A DNA stretch of 64,000 nt from assembly GCF_028368975.1 (NCBI RefSeq), contig NZ_JAQNDM010000002.1:2304007-2368006 (forward strand), in the 5' to 3' direction. Made by a program: the position numbers and the translations under genes. Below are positions 1 through 8,734 of this stretch, one piece after another. The stretch's first letter is position 1. Each line of letters starts with the position of its first letter. The notes beneath the pieces are model-generated. The model saw only the letters and a program-made list of their open reading frames with translations, was not told the DNA's origin and did no database searches. This DNA is from Stigmatella ashevillena (GTDB taxonomy: Bacteria; Myxococcota; Myxococcia; Myxococcales; Myxococcaceae).

Positions 1-337
1 TGGTGACCTCCCAGCACTCGCGGCTCACCACCTCGCGGATGGAGCGGGCGTTGTCCCGGGCCGAGAAGAGGATGTTCACCAGGCTGGAGAAGTTGCCCTC
101 TTCCCAGGTGAGGAAGTTCTGCACGGCCTCCCCGTCCGATTCCGCCTGCTCGCCATACCGCGCGGAGAAGGCGGGGCGCTCGCCGAAAATGGCCAGGGCC
201 GGCATCCAGCACTGCTCCGGGGGAAGCTCCGCGTCCAGGGCGAGCTGGCCGGTCATCTGGAGCACGCGCGCGGTGCTCTCCGCCCGTTCCAGGTAGCGCC
301 CCAGCCAGAAACAGTGCTCGGCGATCCGGGCAATCAT
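1..337 (-). CDS. Alpha-E domain protein, partial (runs off window start)
   Basis: The reading frame starts at an ATG whose bases overlap the stop of the ATP-grasp gene (ATGA at 337-334) and continues past base 1, so only about 112 N-terminal residues are visible. The start MIARIAEHCFWLGRYLERAE and the following helical pattern match the alpha-E family (DUF403). These all-helical proteins of unknown reaction are almost always encoded next to circularly permuted ATP-grasp proteins and often a transglutaminase-like protein. The overlap implies translational coupling with the upstream gene. The function is inferred only from family and context: the trio is thought to make or modify a small peptide-like bond product. 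Confidence 0.85.
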   Translation of the reverse strand, partial: MIARIAEHCFWLGRYLERAESTARVLQMTGQLALDAELPPEQCWMPALAIFGERPAFSARYGEQAESDGEAVQNFLTWEEGNFSSLVNILFSARDNARSIREVVSRECWEVT

Positions 338-1806
338 GCCGTCTCCTTCTGCACCCAGGTATCCTTGGAACCACCGCCCTGGCTGGAGTTGACGACGTAG
401 GAGCCGGCGCGCAGGGCCACCCGGCTCAACCCTCCCGGGAGCACCCAGGAACCCTGGGGACTGGTGAGGATGTAGGGCCGCAGATCCACCCGACGCGACA
501 CCACCTGGCGCGTGGCCCCGTCCCAGGTCGGACAGGTGGACAGCTCGATGCGAGGCTGGGCGATGTAGCGCCGGGGCTCGGCGAGGATGCGCTGGCGGAA
601 GTCCTCGCGCTCCTCCCGGGTGGACTGGGGGCCCATCAGCATCCCGTACCCTCCGGCCTCATCCACTGTCTTCACCACCAGCTCTTCCAGGTGCTCGAGC
701 ACATAGCGGCGATCTTCCTCGCGGGCGCACACATAGGTGGGCACCTGCGCCAGCACGGGCTCTTCGCCCAGGTAGTACCGGATGAAATCCGGCACGAAGG
801 CATACACGGCTTTGTCGTCCGCCACCCCGTTGCCCGGAGCGTTCGCCAAAGTCACGTTGCCCGCGGCCCAGGCCTTCATCAGCCCCCGGACGCCCAGCAA
901 GCTGTCCGGGCGGAAGACGTCCGGATCCAGGAAGGCATCGTCAATGCGCCGGTAGATGACGTGCACCCGGCGCGGCCCGCGCGTGGTTCTCACGAAGACC
1001 CGCGCATCCTCCACATAGAGGTCCGCGGCATGCACCAGCTCCACGCCCATGGTGCGCGCCAGGAAGCTGTGCTCGAAGTAGGCGGAGTTGTACGGCCCCG
1101 GGGTGAGCACGACGACGGTGGAGCGCTCTGGATCCTCCGGCGAGGTGGCCCGCAGCGTCTCCGCCAGCTTGGCCGGATAATGGTCCACGCGGCGCACCCG
1201 CGCCTGCTCCAACACCTCGGGCAGGACGCGCTTGGAGAGGATGCGGCTCTCCATGACGTAGGAAACGCCCGAGGGAGTGCGCAGGTTGTCCTCCAGCACC
1301 TGGAAGGTGCCCTGGCCGTCGCGGATCAGATCGATGCCCGCGATGTGGATGCGCACGCCCCCGGGAGGCCGCACACCACGCAGGTGCGGCAGGTAGAGAG
1401 AGGTACCGAGAATGATGTCTCTCAGCTCGGGCCGCTCGGCCAGCAGCCGCTGCTCACCATAGATGTCATCCAGGAACGCGCTCAGCGCCCGGACGCGCTG
1501 CTCCAGGCCGCGCTCCAGGTGCGCCCAGTCCCGGGCAGAGACGAGACGGGGGATGAGGCAGAAGGGGAAGATCCGCTCCGTGCCACGCCGGTCCGAGTAC
1601 ACGGAGAAGGTAACCCCCTGGTTCAGCAGGGCCCGCTCCGCCAACGCCTGGATGCGGGTGAACTCGTCAGGAGACCGGGAGCCCAACAGTTCGAGCAGTC
1701 GGAGGAAATCGGGCCGGGGCACTCCTTGGGGGCTGATCAGCTCATCGAAGGCCCCAGGAATGATGCTGTATCCTTTGAAGAGCCCAGCGTCCTCTGATTG
1801 CCTCAT
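334..1806 (-). CDS. Circularly permuted ATP-grasp protein (DUF404/DUF407 type)
   Basis: This 490-residue protein starts MRQSEDAGLFKGYSIIPGAFDEL and matches the circularly permuted ATP-grasp type 2 family (about 480 residues). Family marks visible include GVSYVMESR, RRIDDAFLDPD, GVADDKAVYAFVPD and VVKTVDEAGGYGM. ATP-grasp enzymes join a carboxylate to an amine or thiol through an acyl phosphate, but the substrate of this subfamily is unknown. I chose the ATG at 1806 over a longer in-frame start at 1869. The conserved N-terminus begins there, a GAAGG-type ribosome site lies about 9 bases upstream, and the extra 21 residues look non-coding. The gene is coupled to the alpha-E gene by a 4-base overlap. 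Confidence 0.9.
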   Translation of the reverse strand: MRQSEDAGLFKGYSIIPGAFDELISPQGVPRPDFLRLLELLGSRSPDEFTRIQALAERALLNQGVTFSVYSDRRGTERIFPFCLIPRLVSARDWAHLERGLEQRVRALSAFLDDIYGEQRLLAERPELRDIILGTSLYLPHLRGVRPPGGVRIHIAGIDLIRDGQGTFQVLEDNLRTPSGVSYVMESRILSKRVLPEVLEQARVRRVDHYPAKLAETLRATSPEDPERSTVVVLTPGPYNSAYFEHSFLARTMGVELVHAADLYVEDARVFVRTTRGPRRVHVIYRRIDDAFLDPDVFRPDSLLGVRGLMKAWAAGNVTLANAPGNGVADDKAVYAFVPDFIRYYLGEEPVLAQVPTYVCAREEDRRYVLEHLEELVVKTVDEAGGYGMLMGPQSTREEREDFRQRILAEPRRYIAQPRIELSTCPTWDGATRQVVSRRVDLRPYILTSPQGSWVLPGGLSRVALRAGSYVVNSSQGGGSKDTWVQKETA

Positions 1807-1965
1807 CGATGCCTGCCTTCTCTGCCTGGGACACCCAGCACCCCAGGGACATGCGACGCCATGCGTCAAGCCTGAGTGTATCGGCGCTCTCGCATCAGGT
1901 ACAGGGAAGAGCAGCGGCGAAGCCGTCCTGCCCGGAAGCCGACCACCGGGGGAAAGGCTGCGTCC

Positions 1966-3954
1966 TCAAGGCCTGGGCTCTGGCGGTATCTGGCGCGCGA
2001 GGAAGGCGAGCGCCGTGTGGCGCACATCTCCATTCGGATCGTTCTGGCCTGCCCAGGAGAGCAGAGGACCGGCTCCGGGCAGGGTCAGGAGGTTCGAGCC
2101 CAGCAAGCGCACCACTTCGATGCGCACCGAGCCCACGGTGTCGGTGCGCAGCGTCCGCTCCAGGGCGGGCATCAGGGGCACCAGGGGCCGGAAGCTGCTC
2201 GCGAAGATGGCCGCGCGGCGCACCTCGGGAGTGGGGTCCTCCAACATGCTCGCGGAGAGCATCTGGTCGGCGGCGGGATCCGGAATGAGGCGCAGCGCCT
2301 CCACGGCGGCCTCGCGCACCACGGGCGAGGGGTCTCTCAACGCCTCCCGAATGGTGGGCAGCGCCAGCGGGTGCGCGCTGTTGGCCAGGGCCCGGAGCTG
2401 GAGGGCGCGCGCCTCGGGGGTGGGCGCGGCGGCCACGGCATCCGTCAGCTCGCGCAGCAGCGTGGGTGCCGAGGAGTCTTTCTGTGCTTCCAGGTTCCGC
2501 GCGGCATTGCCCAGAGCGAGCGTGGCCGTGTTGCGCAGGTCCTCCTCGCTGCTCTGGGTGAGCTGACGCAGCGCCGAGACGCCCTCCTGCGTGGGCTTCT
2601 CCACCACGCCCAGCCCCGCCGCGGCGTCCACCCGCACCGCCACGGGCATCTGGTCATCGGTGACCACTTGCCCGAGGGCTCGCACGGCTTCCGGCGTACT
2701 CGCGGCGGAGAGCGAGCCGATGAGGCTGCTGTACGTGTTGCGGTCCTTCTCGCCCCGCAGGAGCGCGGGTACCCGGGCAGCCTCCTCGGGGTCCAACGAG
2801 AAGAGCGCGCGCAGCCGGTTCATGAGCTGAGAGGTCGCGGGCCCCCGCTCCTTCTCGTCCTGAGGCAGCTTGCGCAGGCTCCCGACGAGGTCCGCCAGGC
2901 GCGCCCCCGCGACAATCCGCCGAAGCTCCGCCTTGGGATCCTCGGGCGCGAACACCGGCGTGGCCAGTGACGCGGTGACCAGTTGCTGCCGCCGCGCATC
3001 CAGCGAGCCAATGAGCAACGGCACACTGCGCACCGCGGTCCGGGTGAGCTGCACCTGCCCCTCTCCGCGCACCGTGGGCATCCCCTCGCCGGAGCTGACC
3101 GACACCTGCTCGCGGCTCGACACCGACTCGGGCCACCCCTCTGCGCCCAGAAGGAAAGAGGCCGTGGAGTCCAAGGTGATGTGCACGCTGGGATCCAACG
3201 GCTGCAGGCCGCTGGGCGACGTCATCTTGAGATAGCGCTCCTTGGACTTCTCGTACTTCCGCGAGCCCGGCACCTGGCGGTACTGCGCGGCGTACAGGCC
3301 GGTGACATCCAGCTCCTGCGCCGGCCACGTCTCCTTGGGCACGGTGGGCATGACGAACTGGGTGGAGGCCACCAACGTGCGCAAGAAGTTCTGCGTCACC
3401 GGATCGAGCTCCCGCTCGAAGTGCGCCAGCAGGGCCGCTCCCTGCCGGTTGAACGTCACATAGAAGGGAGCCTGAAGGTGGGCCAACATCTCCGGACGCG
3501 ACTTCTCATCGAGCGCGTCCCGTCCATCCGCCTCGAAGGTGAGCCGGTGCGAGCGAATCTGGAACTGCGCATCCAGGCGGTCGCCCTGGCCGCCGACCAC
3601 CGCCATGGACACCTCGCCCTGGAGGGACAGGTACAGGGAGGGAGACGCGCTCGCGCCTGGCTGTCCAAAGGTGACCGACTGCTCGGCGGCCAGCGTGTAG
3701 ACAAACTGGGTGCCCGTGGACCAGGTGCGCGTGCGCCGCTCACTGGGGACACGCTCAGCCCCCTGCCCCGCCTGCACGGGCGTGGGAACATTCACTGCGG
3801 CCGGAGCAACGGACTCTCCCACGGGAGCAGGCGCGGACTTCTCTGCCAAAGCCCAGTAGGCAGCCCCGGAGCCCAGGAGAACAACAGCGGCGATGGAGCT
3901 CACAAGCCAGCGGTGGGACACAGAGAGACCTCGGAACTGCGAGAAGAAGGCCAC
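1966..3954 (-). CDS. HEAT-repeat protein with N-terminal membrane anchor, vitellogenin-like organisation
   Basis: This protein of about 662 residues starts at GTG 3954, 9 bases after GGAAGG. The frame is open further upstream only because it reads through the GCC-repeat tract of the neighbour. One hydrophobic segment (about residues 13-33) suggests a signal anchor. Residues 60-330 form a beta-rich region (RTRTWSTGTQFVYTL and following) that reminds me of the vitellogenin/lipid-transport N-terminal sheet. From about 400 to the end there are HEAT-type helical repeats (for example DPSPVVREAAVEALRLIPD). It lies 40 bases downstream of the polyglycine protein gene on the same strand, so the two probably form an operon and may act together at the cell surface. 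The lipid-transfer-like role is inference. Confidence 0.75.
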   Translation of the reverse strand: MAFFSQFRGLSVSHRWLVSSIAAVVLLGSGAAYWALAEKSAPAPVGESVAPAAVNVPTPVQAGQGAERVPSERRTRTWSTGTQFVYTLAAEQSVTFGQPGASASPSLYLSLQGEVSMAVVGGQGDRLDAQFQIRSHRLTFEADGRDALDEKSRPEMLAHLQAPFYVTFNRQGAALLAHFERELDPVTQNFLRTLVASTQFVMPTVPKETWPAQELDVTGLYAAQYRQVPGSRKYEKSKERYLKMTSPSGLQPLDPSVHITLDSTASFLLGAEGWPESVSSREQVSVSSGEGMPTVRGEGQVQLTRTAVRSVPLLIGSLDARRQQLVTASLATPVFAPEDPKAELRRIVAGARLADLVGSLRKLPQDEKERGPATSQLMNRLRALFSLDPEEAARVPALLRGEKDRNTYSSLIGSLSAASTPEAVRALGQVVTDDQMPVAVRVDAAAGLGVVEKPTQEGVSALRQLTQSSEEDLRNTATLALGNAARNLEAQKDSSAPTLLRELTDAVAAAPTPEARALQLRALANSAHPLALPTIREALRDPSPVVREAAVEALRLIPDPAADQMLSASMLEDPTPEVRRAAIFASSFRPLVPLMPALERTLRTDTVGSVRIEVVRLLGSNLLTLPGAGPLLSWAGQNDPNGDVRHTALAFLARQIPPEPRP

Positions 3955-3994
3955 GATGGAGGAGCCTTCCCCCCCATCGTGGCAGCCAACACGT

Positions 3995-5323
3995 CTACTC
4001 GACCTGGCAGGAGGGCAACTGGTAGAGGCTGTCCACGTGAGAGGCCGTGGGGGCCTGCAAGCAGCTACCGCCACCGCCGCCGCCACCACCGCCGCCGCCG
4101 CCACCACCGCCGCCGCCGCCGCCACCACCGCCGCCGCCGCCACCACCGCCGCCGCCACCACCGCTACCGCCCGTGCCATCCAACGCCCCCGTGCCACCGA
4201 CCGGCACTCCGGCCGAGCAGGTGAAGTTGAGCGGAACCGAGCCGGTGTTGTTGTAGAGCGTCCAGCTCTTCGTCAGGCCGCTCCACTTGGCGATGGTGAG
4301 CGAGATCTTCTTCTTGATGAACAGGAACTTGATCTTGATGAACGCCTTCAAGCTGCCCGACAGGGTGTTGACGGTGAAGTCCGACTTGAGGTTCCAGTCC
4401 ATGGTGCTGCACCCGGTGGACACCAGTTGCGCGGTGACCGGCAAGCTCGCGCCGATGAGCGTCAGGTTGCCCTCCACGCCCAGGCTCGCCACCGAGATGC
4501 CCACCGCCGCGCTCGCGGACACGTAGACGTTCCCCTTGGGGGTCGCGATCAGCTTGGCCACGGTGGGTGCCATGGAGCCCGTCACCTTGATGCCCGCGTT
4601 GCCATTGAGCGACGCCGTCACCGTCACTGGGATGAACATGATGGGGAAGCTCTTGCTCGCGGACTTGAACGTCCGGTTGAAGAGCTGATCCTCATACAAC
4701 GTGCCCGAGAGCAGATCCTTCGAGTAGATCTGCGAGCCCATCACGTACACGTTGACCTTCGCGCCAGCAAAGGCGTTCTGCTGGCCGGTGCCCGTGGCCC
4801 GGGCGCGCAGCAGCTCGGTCTGGGTAGAGCTGAACACCTTGCCCCACACCTTGCCCTCGGCGATTGCCTCGAGCTTCGCACCCGCGCTGGAGGTGGCCGG
4901 AAGGCCGTTGAGCGACGCATCGATGACGTAGCCAGCCCCGAAGGTGTTGTTGCCGAAGCTGTCATCCTTGTGGAACGCCTTGCTGAAAGGCTGGTTCGCG
5001 GGATTGCTCGCATTGGGGTCCACTTGGACGCCCGGAGGCTCCGTGCCAAGCGATGCATCCGGCGTCTGTCCCTCATCGTTGAAGACGTGCGGGTCTGGGT
5101 CTCCGTATTCCATGCCCGTGGTGCAGACACCCGTGCAGTCTTGGTACATCGCCTGGTTGATCTCGTTGTGGATCTGCACCACCGTGGACGGATCCCCGTA
5201 CACGCTGGTGCCATCATCCAGAATGAGTTCTCGTTCATGGGCGATGAGCGCGTGCGCAGAGCCAGACAGTCCCAGCGATGCCATCGTTCCGATCAATGCG
5301 ACCTTGGGGGATAGACGCGACAT
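3995..5323 (-). CDS. Secreted protein with long polyglycine tract, unknown function
   Basis: This 442-residue protein begins MSRLSPKVALIGTMASLGL with a Sec signal peptide (cleavage near SAHA-LIAHE). The middle 350 residues are beta-rich with many Ala/Thr/Val strands (for example VTVTASLNGNAGIKVTGSM) and few cysteines. Near residues 375-420 there is an almost pure glycine tract, followed by a short tail with two cysteines (SCLQAPTASHVDSLYQLPSC). I recognise no catalytic motif. It precedes the HEAT-repeat gene by 40 bases, suggesting a secreted protein and its anchored partner. The N-terminal half mentions of dates of motifs such as VQIHNEINQAMYQDC do not place it in a family I can name. Confidence 0.7.
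   Translation of the reverse strand: MSRLSPKVALIGTMASLGLSGSAHALIAHERELILDDGTSVYGDPSTVVQIHNEINQAMYQDCTGVCTTGMEYGDPDPHVFNDEGQTPDASLGTEPPGVQVDPNASNPANQPFSKAFHKDDSFGNNTFGAGYVIDASLNGLPATSSAGAKLEAIAEGKVWGKVFSSTQTELLRARATGTGQQNAFAGAKVNVYVMGSQIYSKDLLSGTLYEDQLFNRTFKSASKSFPIMFIPVTVTASLNGNAGIKVTGSMAPTVAKLIATPKGNVYVSASAAVGISVASLGVEGNLTLIGASLPVTAQLVSTGCSTMDWNLKSDFTVNTLSGSLKAFIKIKFLFIKKKISLTIAKWSGLTKSWTLYNNTGSVPLNFTCSAGVPVGGTGALDGTGGSGGGGGGGGGGGGGGGGGGGGGGGGGGGGGGGGSCLQAPTASHVDSLYQLPSCQVE
4068..4172. repeat. Imperfect GCC/ACC triplet tract encoding polyglycine
   Basis: About 105 bases consist almost only of ccg, cca and gcc triplets on the plus strand. Read on the minus strand they encode an uninterrupted run of roughly 35 glycines in the secreted protein. 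The unit is three bases, so slippage would change glycine number without breaking the frame. In the other frames the tract reads as polyproline, polyalanine or polyarginine, which explains several long false reading frames here. Confidence 0.95.
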
Positions 5324-5631
5324 GGGGTGGGGGACCCTCCTTGGGTGGTTTCCTGGGGCAGTATGTGGGTGTGGGTATCCCCTGATGCGGGGGGCCTCAG
5401 GACCGTCCCAGAAGCGTATGAAACCCCAGAATTACAAAAATAAGCAACATTTCTATAAATGCTGCACTGCCCCATCCCTCGCGCAACACAGAAGCACACT
5501 TAAACATACATGATCGTCCCGGGTGCTTCCGGCCGACTCCTGCTCGGAATCCGACACCCCTCGACCCAGGCGCCCAGGAGCCTGAATCCCGTGGGCAATG
5601 CTCCCGCCCAGAAAGAGAGAGAGCTTCCTGC
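5324..5631. promoter_or_regulatory. Divergent intergenic region with AT-rich core
   Basis: These 308 bases separate the polyglycine-protein operon (minus) from the sugar-dehydrogenase pair (plus), so promoters for both should lie here. The core around 5425-5520 is clearly richer in A/T than the flanks (aattacaaaaataagcaac, then ttctataaatg), which fits promoter DNA in a high-GC genome. I could not assign a convincing -35/-10 pair to either gene, and no gene is visible in it. Confidence 0.45.
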
Positions 5632-6939
5632 ATGACACAGAAGACCTTGTTCGTTGTCTCGGTGGCCGTCTGCCTGACGGCCTGTGCCCACGCGCCTTCG
5701 CCCTCCCCCGCCCCTACCGAGCCGCCCGCTACCACCGCGCCCCAACTGCCCGCTCCCGATACGAGCCATGACATCCAGCGGTACAGCAAGGTCATCGGCT
5801 GGCGGGAAGACCAGACGCCGGTGGCCCCCGAGGGCTTTCAGGTCACCCGCTTCGCGAGCGGCCTGCGCAATCCGCGTTGGATCTACGTCCTGCCCAACAA
5901 AGACATCCTCGTCGCGGAGGCGAGTTCCGAATTCAAGGACGCCAAGGACAAAGAAGAGGCGCAACGGACCGGCAAGACCGTATCCCAGAACATGGGCAAC
6001 AGCGCGAATCAAATCACACTCTTCCGAGACGCGGACGGCGACGGGACACCCGAGGTGCGAGAAGTCTTCCTCTCACGGCTCCAGCAGCCCCTGGGCATGT
6101 TGCTCTTGAAGGACCAGTTCTATGTCGCCCATACGAACGGCCTCTGGCGCTATCCCTACCAGACAGGCCAGACCACCCTGCAAGCCCGCGGGGAGAAAAT
6201 CCTGGACCTGCCCGCCGGCGGCTATAACAACCACTGGACGCGCAACCTGCTGGCCAATGCGGATGGCTCGCGAATCTACGTCTCCGTGGGCTCGGCCAGC
6301 AACATCGGCGAGCACGGGATGGACGAGGAGAAACGCCGCGCGAACATCCTGGAGATACGCCCGGACGGCAGCCAGGAGCGCATCTACGCCAGCGGCCTGC
6401 GAAACCCCGTGGGCATGGGCTGGGCGCCTGGAACCCAGACCCTGTGGACCGTGGTCAATGAGCGCGACAACCTGGGCGACAACCTGGTCCCGGACTACCT
6501 GACCCACGTTCAAGAGGGAGGCTTCTACGGCTGGCCCTACGCGTACTTCGGCCCCCACGAGGATCCCCGGCTCGCCGGCCAACAGCCAGACCTGGTGAAG
6601 AAGACCCTGGTGCCCGATGTTCCGCTCGGCGCTCACACCGCCTCGCTCGGCCTGGCCTTCTATGACCAGAAGGCATTCCCCGCGAAGTATCAAGGCGGTG
6701 CCTTCATCGGCCAGCATGGCTCCTGGAATCGCTCCGAGCTCTCGGGATACAAGGTTGTCTTTGTCCCCTTTCAGAACGGCAAGCCCAGCGGCCCGCCCGA
6801 AGACTTCCTGACAGGGTTCATTTCGAACCTCGAGAAGGCCGAGGTGCACGGCCGACCGGTGGGAATCGCCGTGCTGCCCGATGGCGCATTGCTGGTGGCG
6901 GACGATGCAAGCAACACCCTCTGGCGGGTGGCCCCATGA
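5632..6939 (+). CDS. PQQ-dependent sugar (sorbosone-type) dehydrogenase lipoprotein
   Basis: This 435-residue protein has a lipoprotein signal (SVAVCLTAC, lipobox LTAC near residue 19) followed by a proline-rich linker. From about residue 65 on it is a six-bladed beta-propeller of the soluble PQQ glucose/L-sorbosone dehydrogenase type. Visible marks are GFQVTRFASGLRNPRWI, LPAGGYNNHWTRNLL, YASGLRNPVGMGW, GGFYGWPYAYFG, AFIGQHGSWNRS and a closing VLPDGALLVADD. Enzymes of this family oxidise aldoses or sorbosone with PQQ. Most lipoprotein members are uncharacterised, so the substrate is unknown. Its stop overlaps the start of the next gene (ATGA), implying co-translation with the LVIVD lipoprotein. 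Confidence 0.85.
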   Translation: MTQKTLFVVSVAVCLTACAHAPSPSPAPTEPPATTAPQLPAPDTSHDIQRYSKVIGWREDQTPVAPEGFQVTRFASGLRNPRWIYVLPNKDILVAEASSEFKDAKDKEEAQRTGKTVSQNMGNSANQITLFRDADGDGTPEVREVFLSRLQQPLGMLLLKDQFYVAHTNGLWRYPYQTGQTTLQARGEKILDLPAGGYNNHWTRNLLANADGSRIYVSVGSASNIGEHGMDEEKRRANILEIRPDGSQERIYASGLRNPVGMGWAPGTQTLWTVVNERDNLGDNLVPDYLTHVQEGGFYGWPYAYFGPHEDPRLAGQQPDLVKKTLVPDVPLGAHTASLGLAFYDQKAFPAKYQGGAFIGQHGSWNRSELSGYKVVFVPFQNGKPSGPPEDFLTGFISNLEKAEVHGRPVGIAVLPDGALLVADDASNTLWRVAP

Positions 6940-8546
6940 CGACGATGACCTGGAACCGCGTGATTGGATATCTGCTCGTGGGCACATTCTGGCTGACCGG
7001 ATGCTCGGAGGATTCAAAGCCCACGGATACTCCAGACGCCGCCTCCCCTGAGAGGGATGCCGGTACCGATGGGGGCAGCGAATGGGATGGCACCTTCGTG
7101 CCGCTCGAAGAGCATGGCAACCGGGTGGACACCGGCCGCTATGCCGCCTGCCATCTCATCGCGGGTGCGGAGCCCTGCGGAGACTTTAACAGCTTTGATC
7201 TGTCCGAGTGTGACGGGGCATCCCTCGCGCAAGCGGGACAGGAAGGCACCTACGCGCTGGCCATGCGCCAGGAGGACAGCACGGGCGCCCGCGTCCACGA
7301 ATTTCCCACCGTCCTGACCCTGGGCGTGGATGGAGGCCCCACGCTGTTCAATGGCAAGCCCACGACAGAACAGCGCCAAGGAAATGCCCGTCTCTTCTCC
7401 ACCTTCACGTCCTCCTCGGATGGCGGCACGCGCCGCGTGTCACTCGCCACCTGCGAATCGCCGCAGGCTCCCGAGTTCACCGGGTGCTACCTGGTCTGTT
7501 CCAACGGACGGCTCACCACCCGGGCCACCTTTCAGTCCGAACGCCTGACATGGGCCCGCGGCGAGTCCGAAGCCTCGGGTTTGGAGCAGGTCTCCGAGCG
7601 TTTCGTGAACCTGGCCATGCCAGCGGATGTGTATGTGACCCAGAACCATGCCTACGTCGTGGGCCTCTCCCGGGACGGCCAGCCTGGAGGACTCAGCGTC
7701 TTCGACGTGAGCGACAAGGCGGCTCCGGTGCACGTGAAGACCTTCCAGTTCCCGGGCGACACGGAATGGAATGGGGTGTGGGCGAAGGACGGCGCACTCT
7801 ACGTGGCGAGTGCCCACCGGGGGGTGCTCCTCTTTGACATCCGCCATCCGGCTGACCCGCAGTTCCTGCGCAGCCTGTCCACCGGCAACGACAGCGTGCA
7901 CACCGTCTTCGTCGAGGGCAATCGCCTCTACGCCACGGACCTCGCGGGGGTGATTCTCTACGACGTCTCCAACGCCCTGGAGCCCATCGAACTCAACCGC
8001 TACGCGCCCTATCCTGGCGTCGACCCGCACGACATGTTCGCCATCGGTGACCGGCTCTATGTCAACTACACTTCAGAAGGCTTTACCGTCGCCGATGTGA
8101 GCGACCCGCAGAACCTCCGGACCCTGGGCGCGTACAACTTTCCCAACCACTACAGCCACGCGAACGCGGTGGGCACCTTCGGGGGCCGCACCATCGCTTT
8201 CACGGGAGGCGAGGGAGCATTCGAACACCTTCGCGTGCTCGACATCACCGAGCCCGCCCACATGGTGAAGATTGGGGTGTTTCAGCTCCGCCCCCTGGTC
8301 TCCATTCACAACATGGTCTTGGTGGGCAAGCGCCTCTATCTCTCCTGGTATCAGGAAGGCGTCCGGGTCCTGGACGTGTCCAATCCCACCCAACCCAGGC
8401 AGGTGGCGTACTTCAACACCTTCCGCGAGAGCTACCCGGGCCGCGGCGGCTACTTCGAGGGCGCCATCGGCATTCGAGTTCCAGGCGATGGGTATATTTA
8501 CACAGTGGACACACTGCGGGGCTTGCTGATCCTGCGAGAGAAGTGA
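6936..8546 (+). CDS. LVIVD-repeat lipoprotein
   Basis: This 536-residue protein starts MTTMTWNRVIGYLLVG and has a lipobox LTGC near residue 30, so it should be a lipoprotein on the cell envelope. The first 220 residues are an unassigned region with several cysteines. From about 230 on there are repeated blades of the LVIVD type, such as GGLSVFDVSDKAAPVHVK, GVLLFDIRHPADPQFLRSL and GVRVLDVSNPTQPRQVAYF, which build a beta-propeller. LVIVD proteins are surface proteins of unknown role. It begins inside the stop codon of the sugar dehydrogenase gene, so the two products are probably made in equal amounts and may act together. Confidence 0.85.
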   Translation: MTTMTWNRVIGYLLVGTFWLTGCSEDSKPTDTPDAASPERDAGTDGGSEWDGTFVPLEEHGNRVDTGRYAACHLIAGAEPCGDFNSFDLSECDGASLAQAGQEGTYALAMRQEDSTGARVHEFPTVLTLGVDGGPTLFNGKPTTEQRQGNARLFSTFTSSSDGGTRRVSLATCESPQAPEFTGCYLVCSNGRLTTRATFQSERLTWARGESEASGLEQVSERFVNLAMPADVYVTQNHAYVVGLSRDGQPGGLSVFDVSDKAAPVHVKTFQFPGDTEWNGVWAKDGALYVASAHRGVLLFDIRHPADPQFLRSLSTGNDSVHTVFVEGNRLYATDLAGVILYDVSNALEPIELNRYAPYPGVDPHDMFAIGDRLYVNYTSEGFTVADVSDPQNLRTLGAYNFPNHYSHANAVGTFGGRTIAFTGGEGAFEHLRVLDITEPAHMVKIGVFQLRPLVSIHNMVLVGKRLYLSWYQEGVRVLDVSNPTQPRQVAYFNTFRESYPGRGGYFEGAIGIRVPGDGYIYTVDTLRGLLILREK

Positions 8547-8560
8547 TCCACGGGGTGACA

Positions 8561-8581
8561 GCCATCACCAGGGGTGATGGC
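8561..8581 (+). terminator. Hairpin after the LVIVD lipoprotein gene
   Basis: A perfect 9-base stem (gccatcacc / ggtgatggc) with a 3-base loop lies 15 bases after the stop codon. There is no run of T after it, so it may be a rho-assisted terminator or an mRNA-stabilising hairpin rather than a classic intrinsic terminator. The rest of the space to 8734 shows no gene. Confidence 0.4.
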
Positions 8582-8734
8582 GGGAGTCACCAGGAGCACA
8601 GGACAGTTATTTCGCTAAAACCATGAAATCATGCTATCCTGGGAGAAGCTGAAATCGGCACGCCAATTGCTTCCGGCGGACCGCGAGGAGGGTGGGCTCA
8701 TCCACCTCATCAGCCAATCTCTAGGAGATCATCA

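Noticed and set aside
691-1797. Long plus-strand open frame opposite the ATP-grasp gene
   Set aside because: It is the antisense shadow of a well-supported gene. It has no ribosome site and a His/Arg-rich nonsense composition.
3954-4197. N-terminal extension of the HEAT protein into the GCC tract
   Set aside because: It would be an alanine/valine run produced by the triplet repeat in the wrong frame. A GTG with a good ribosome site lies after it.
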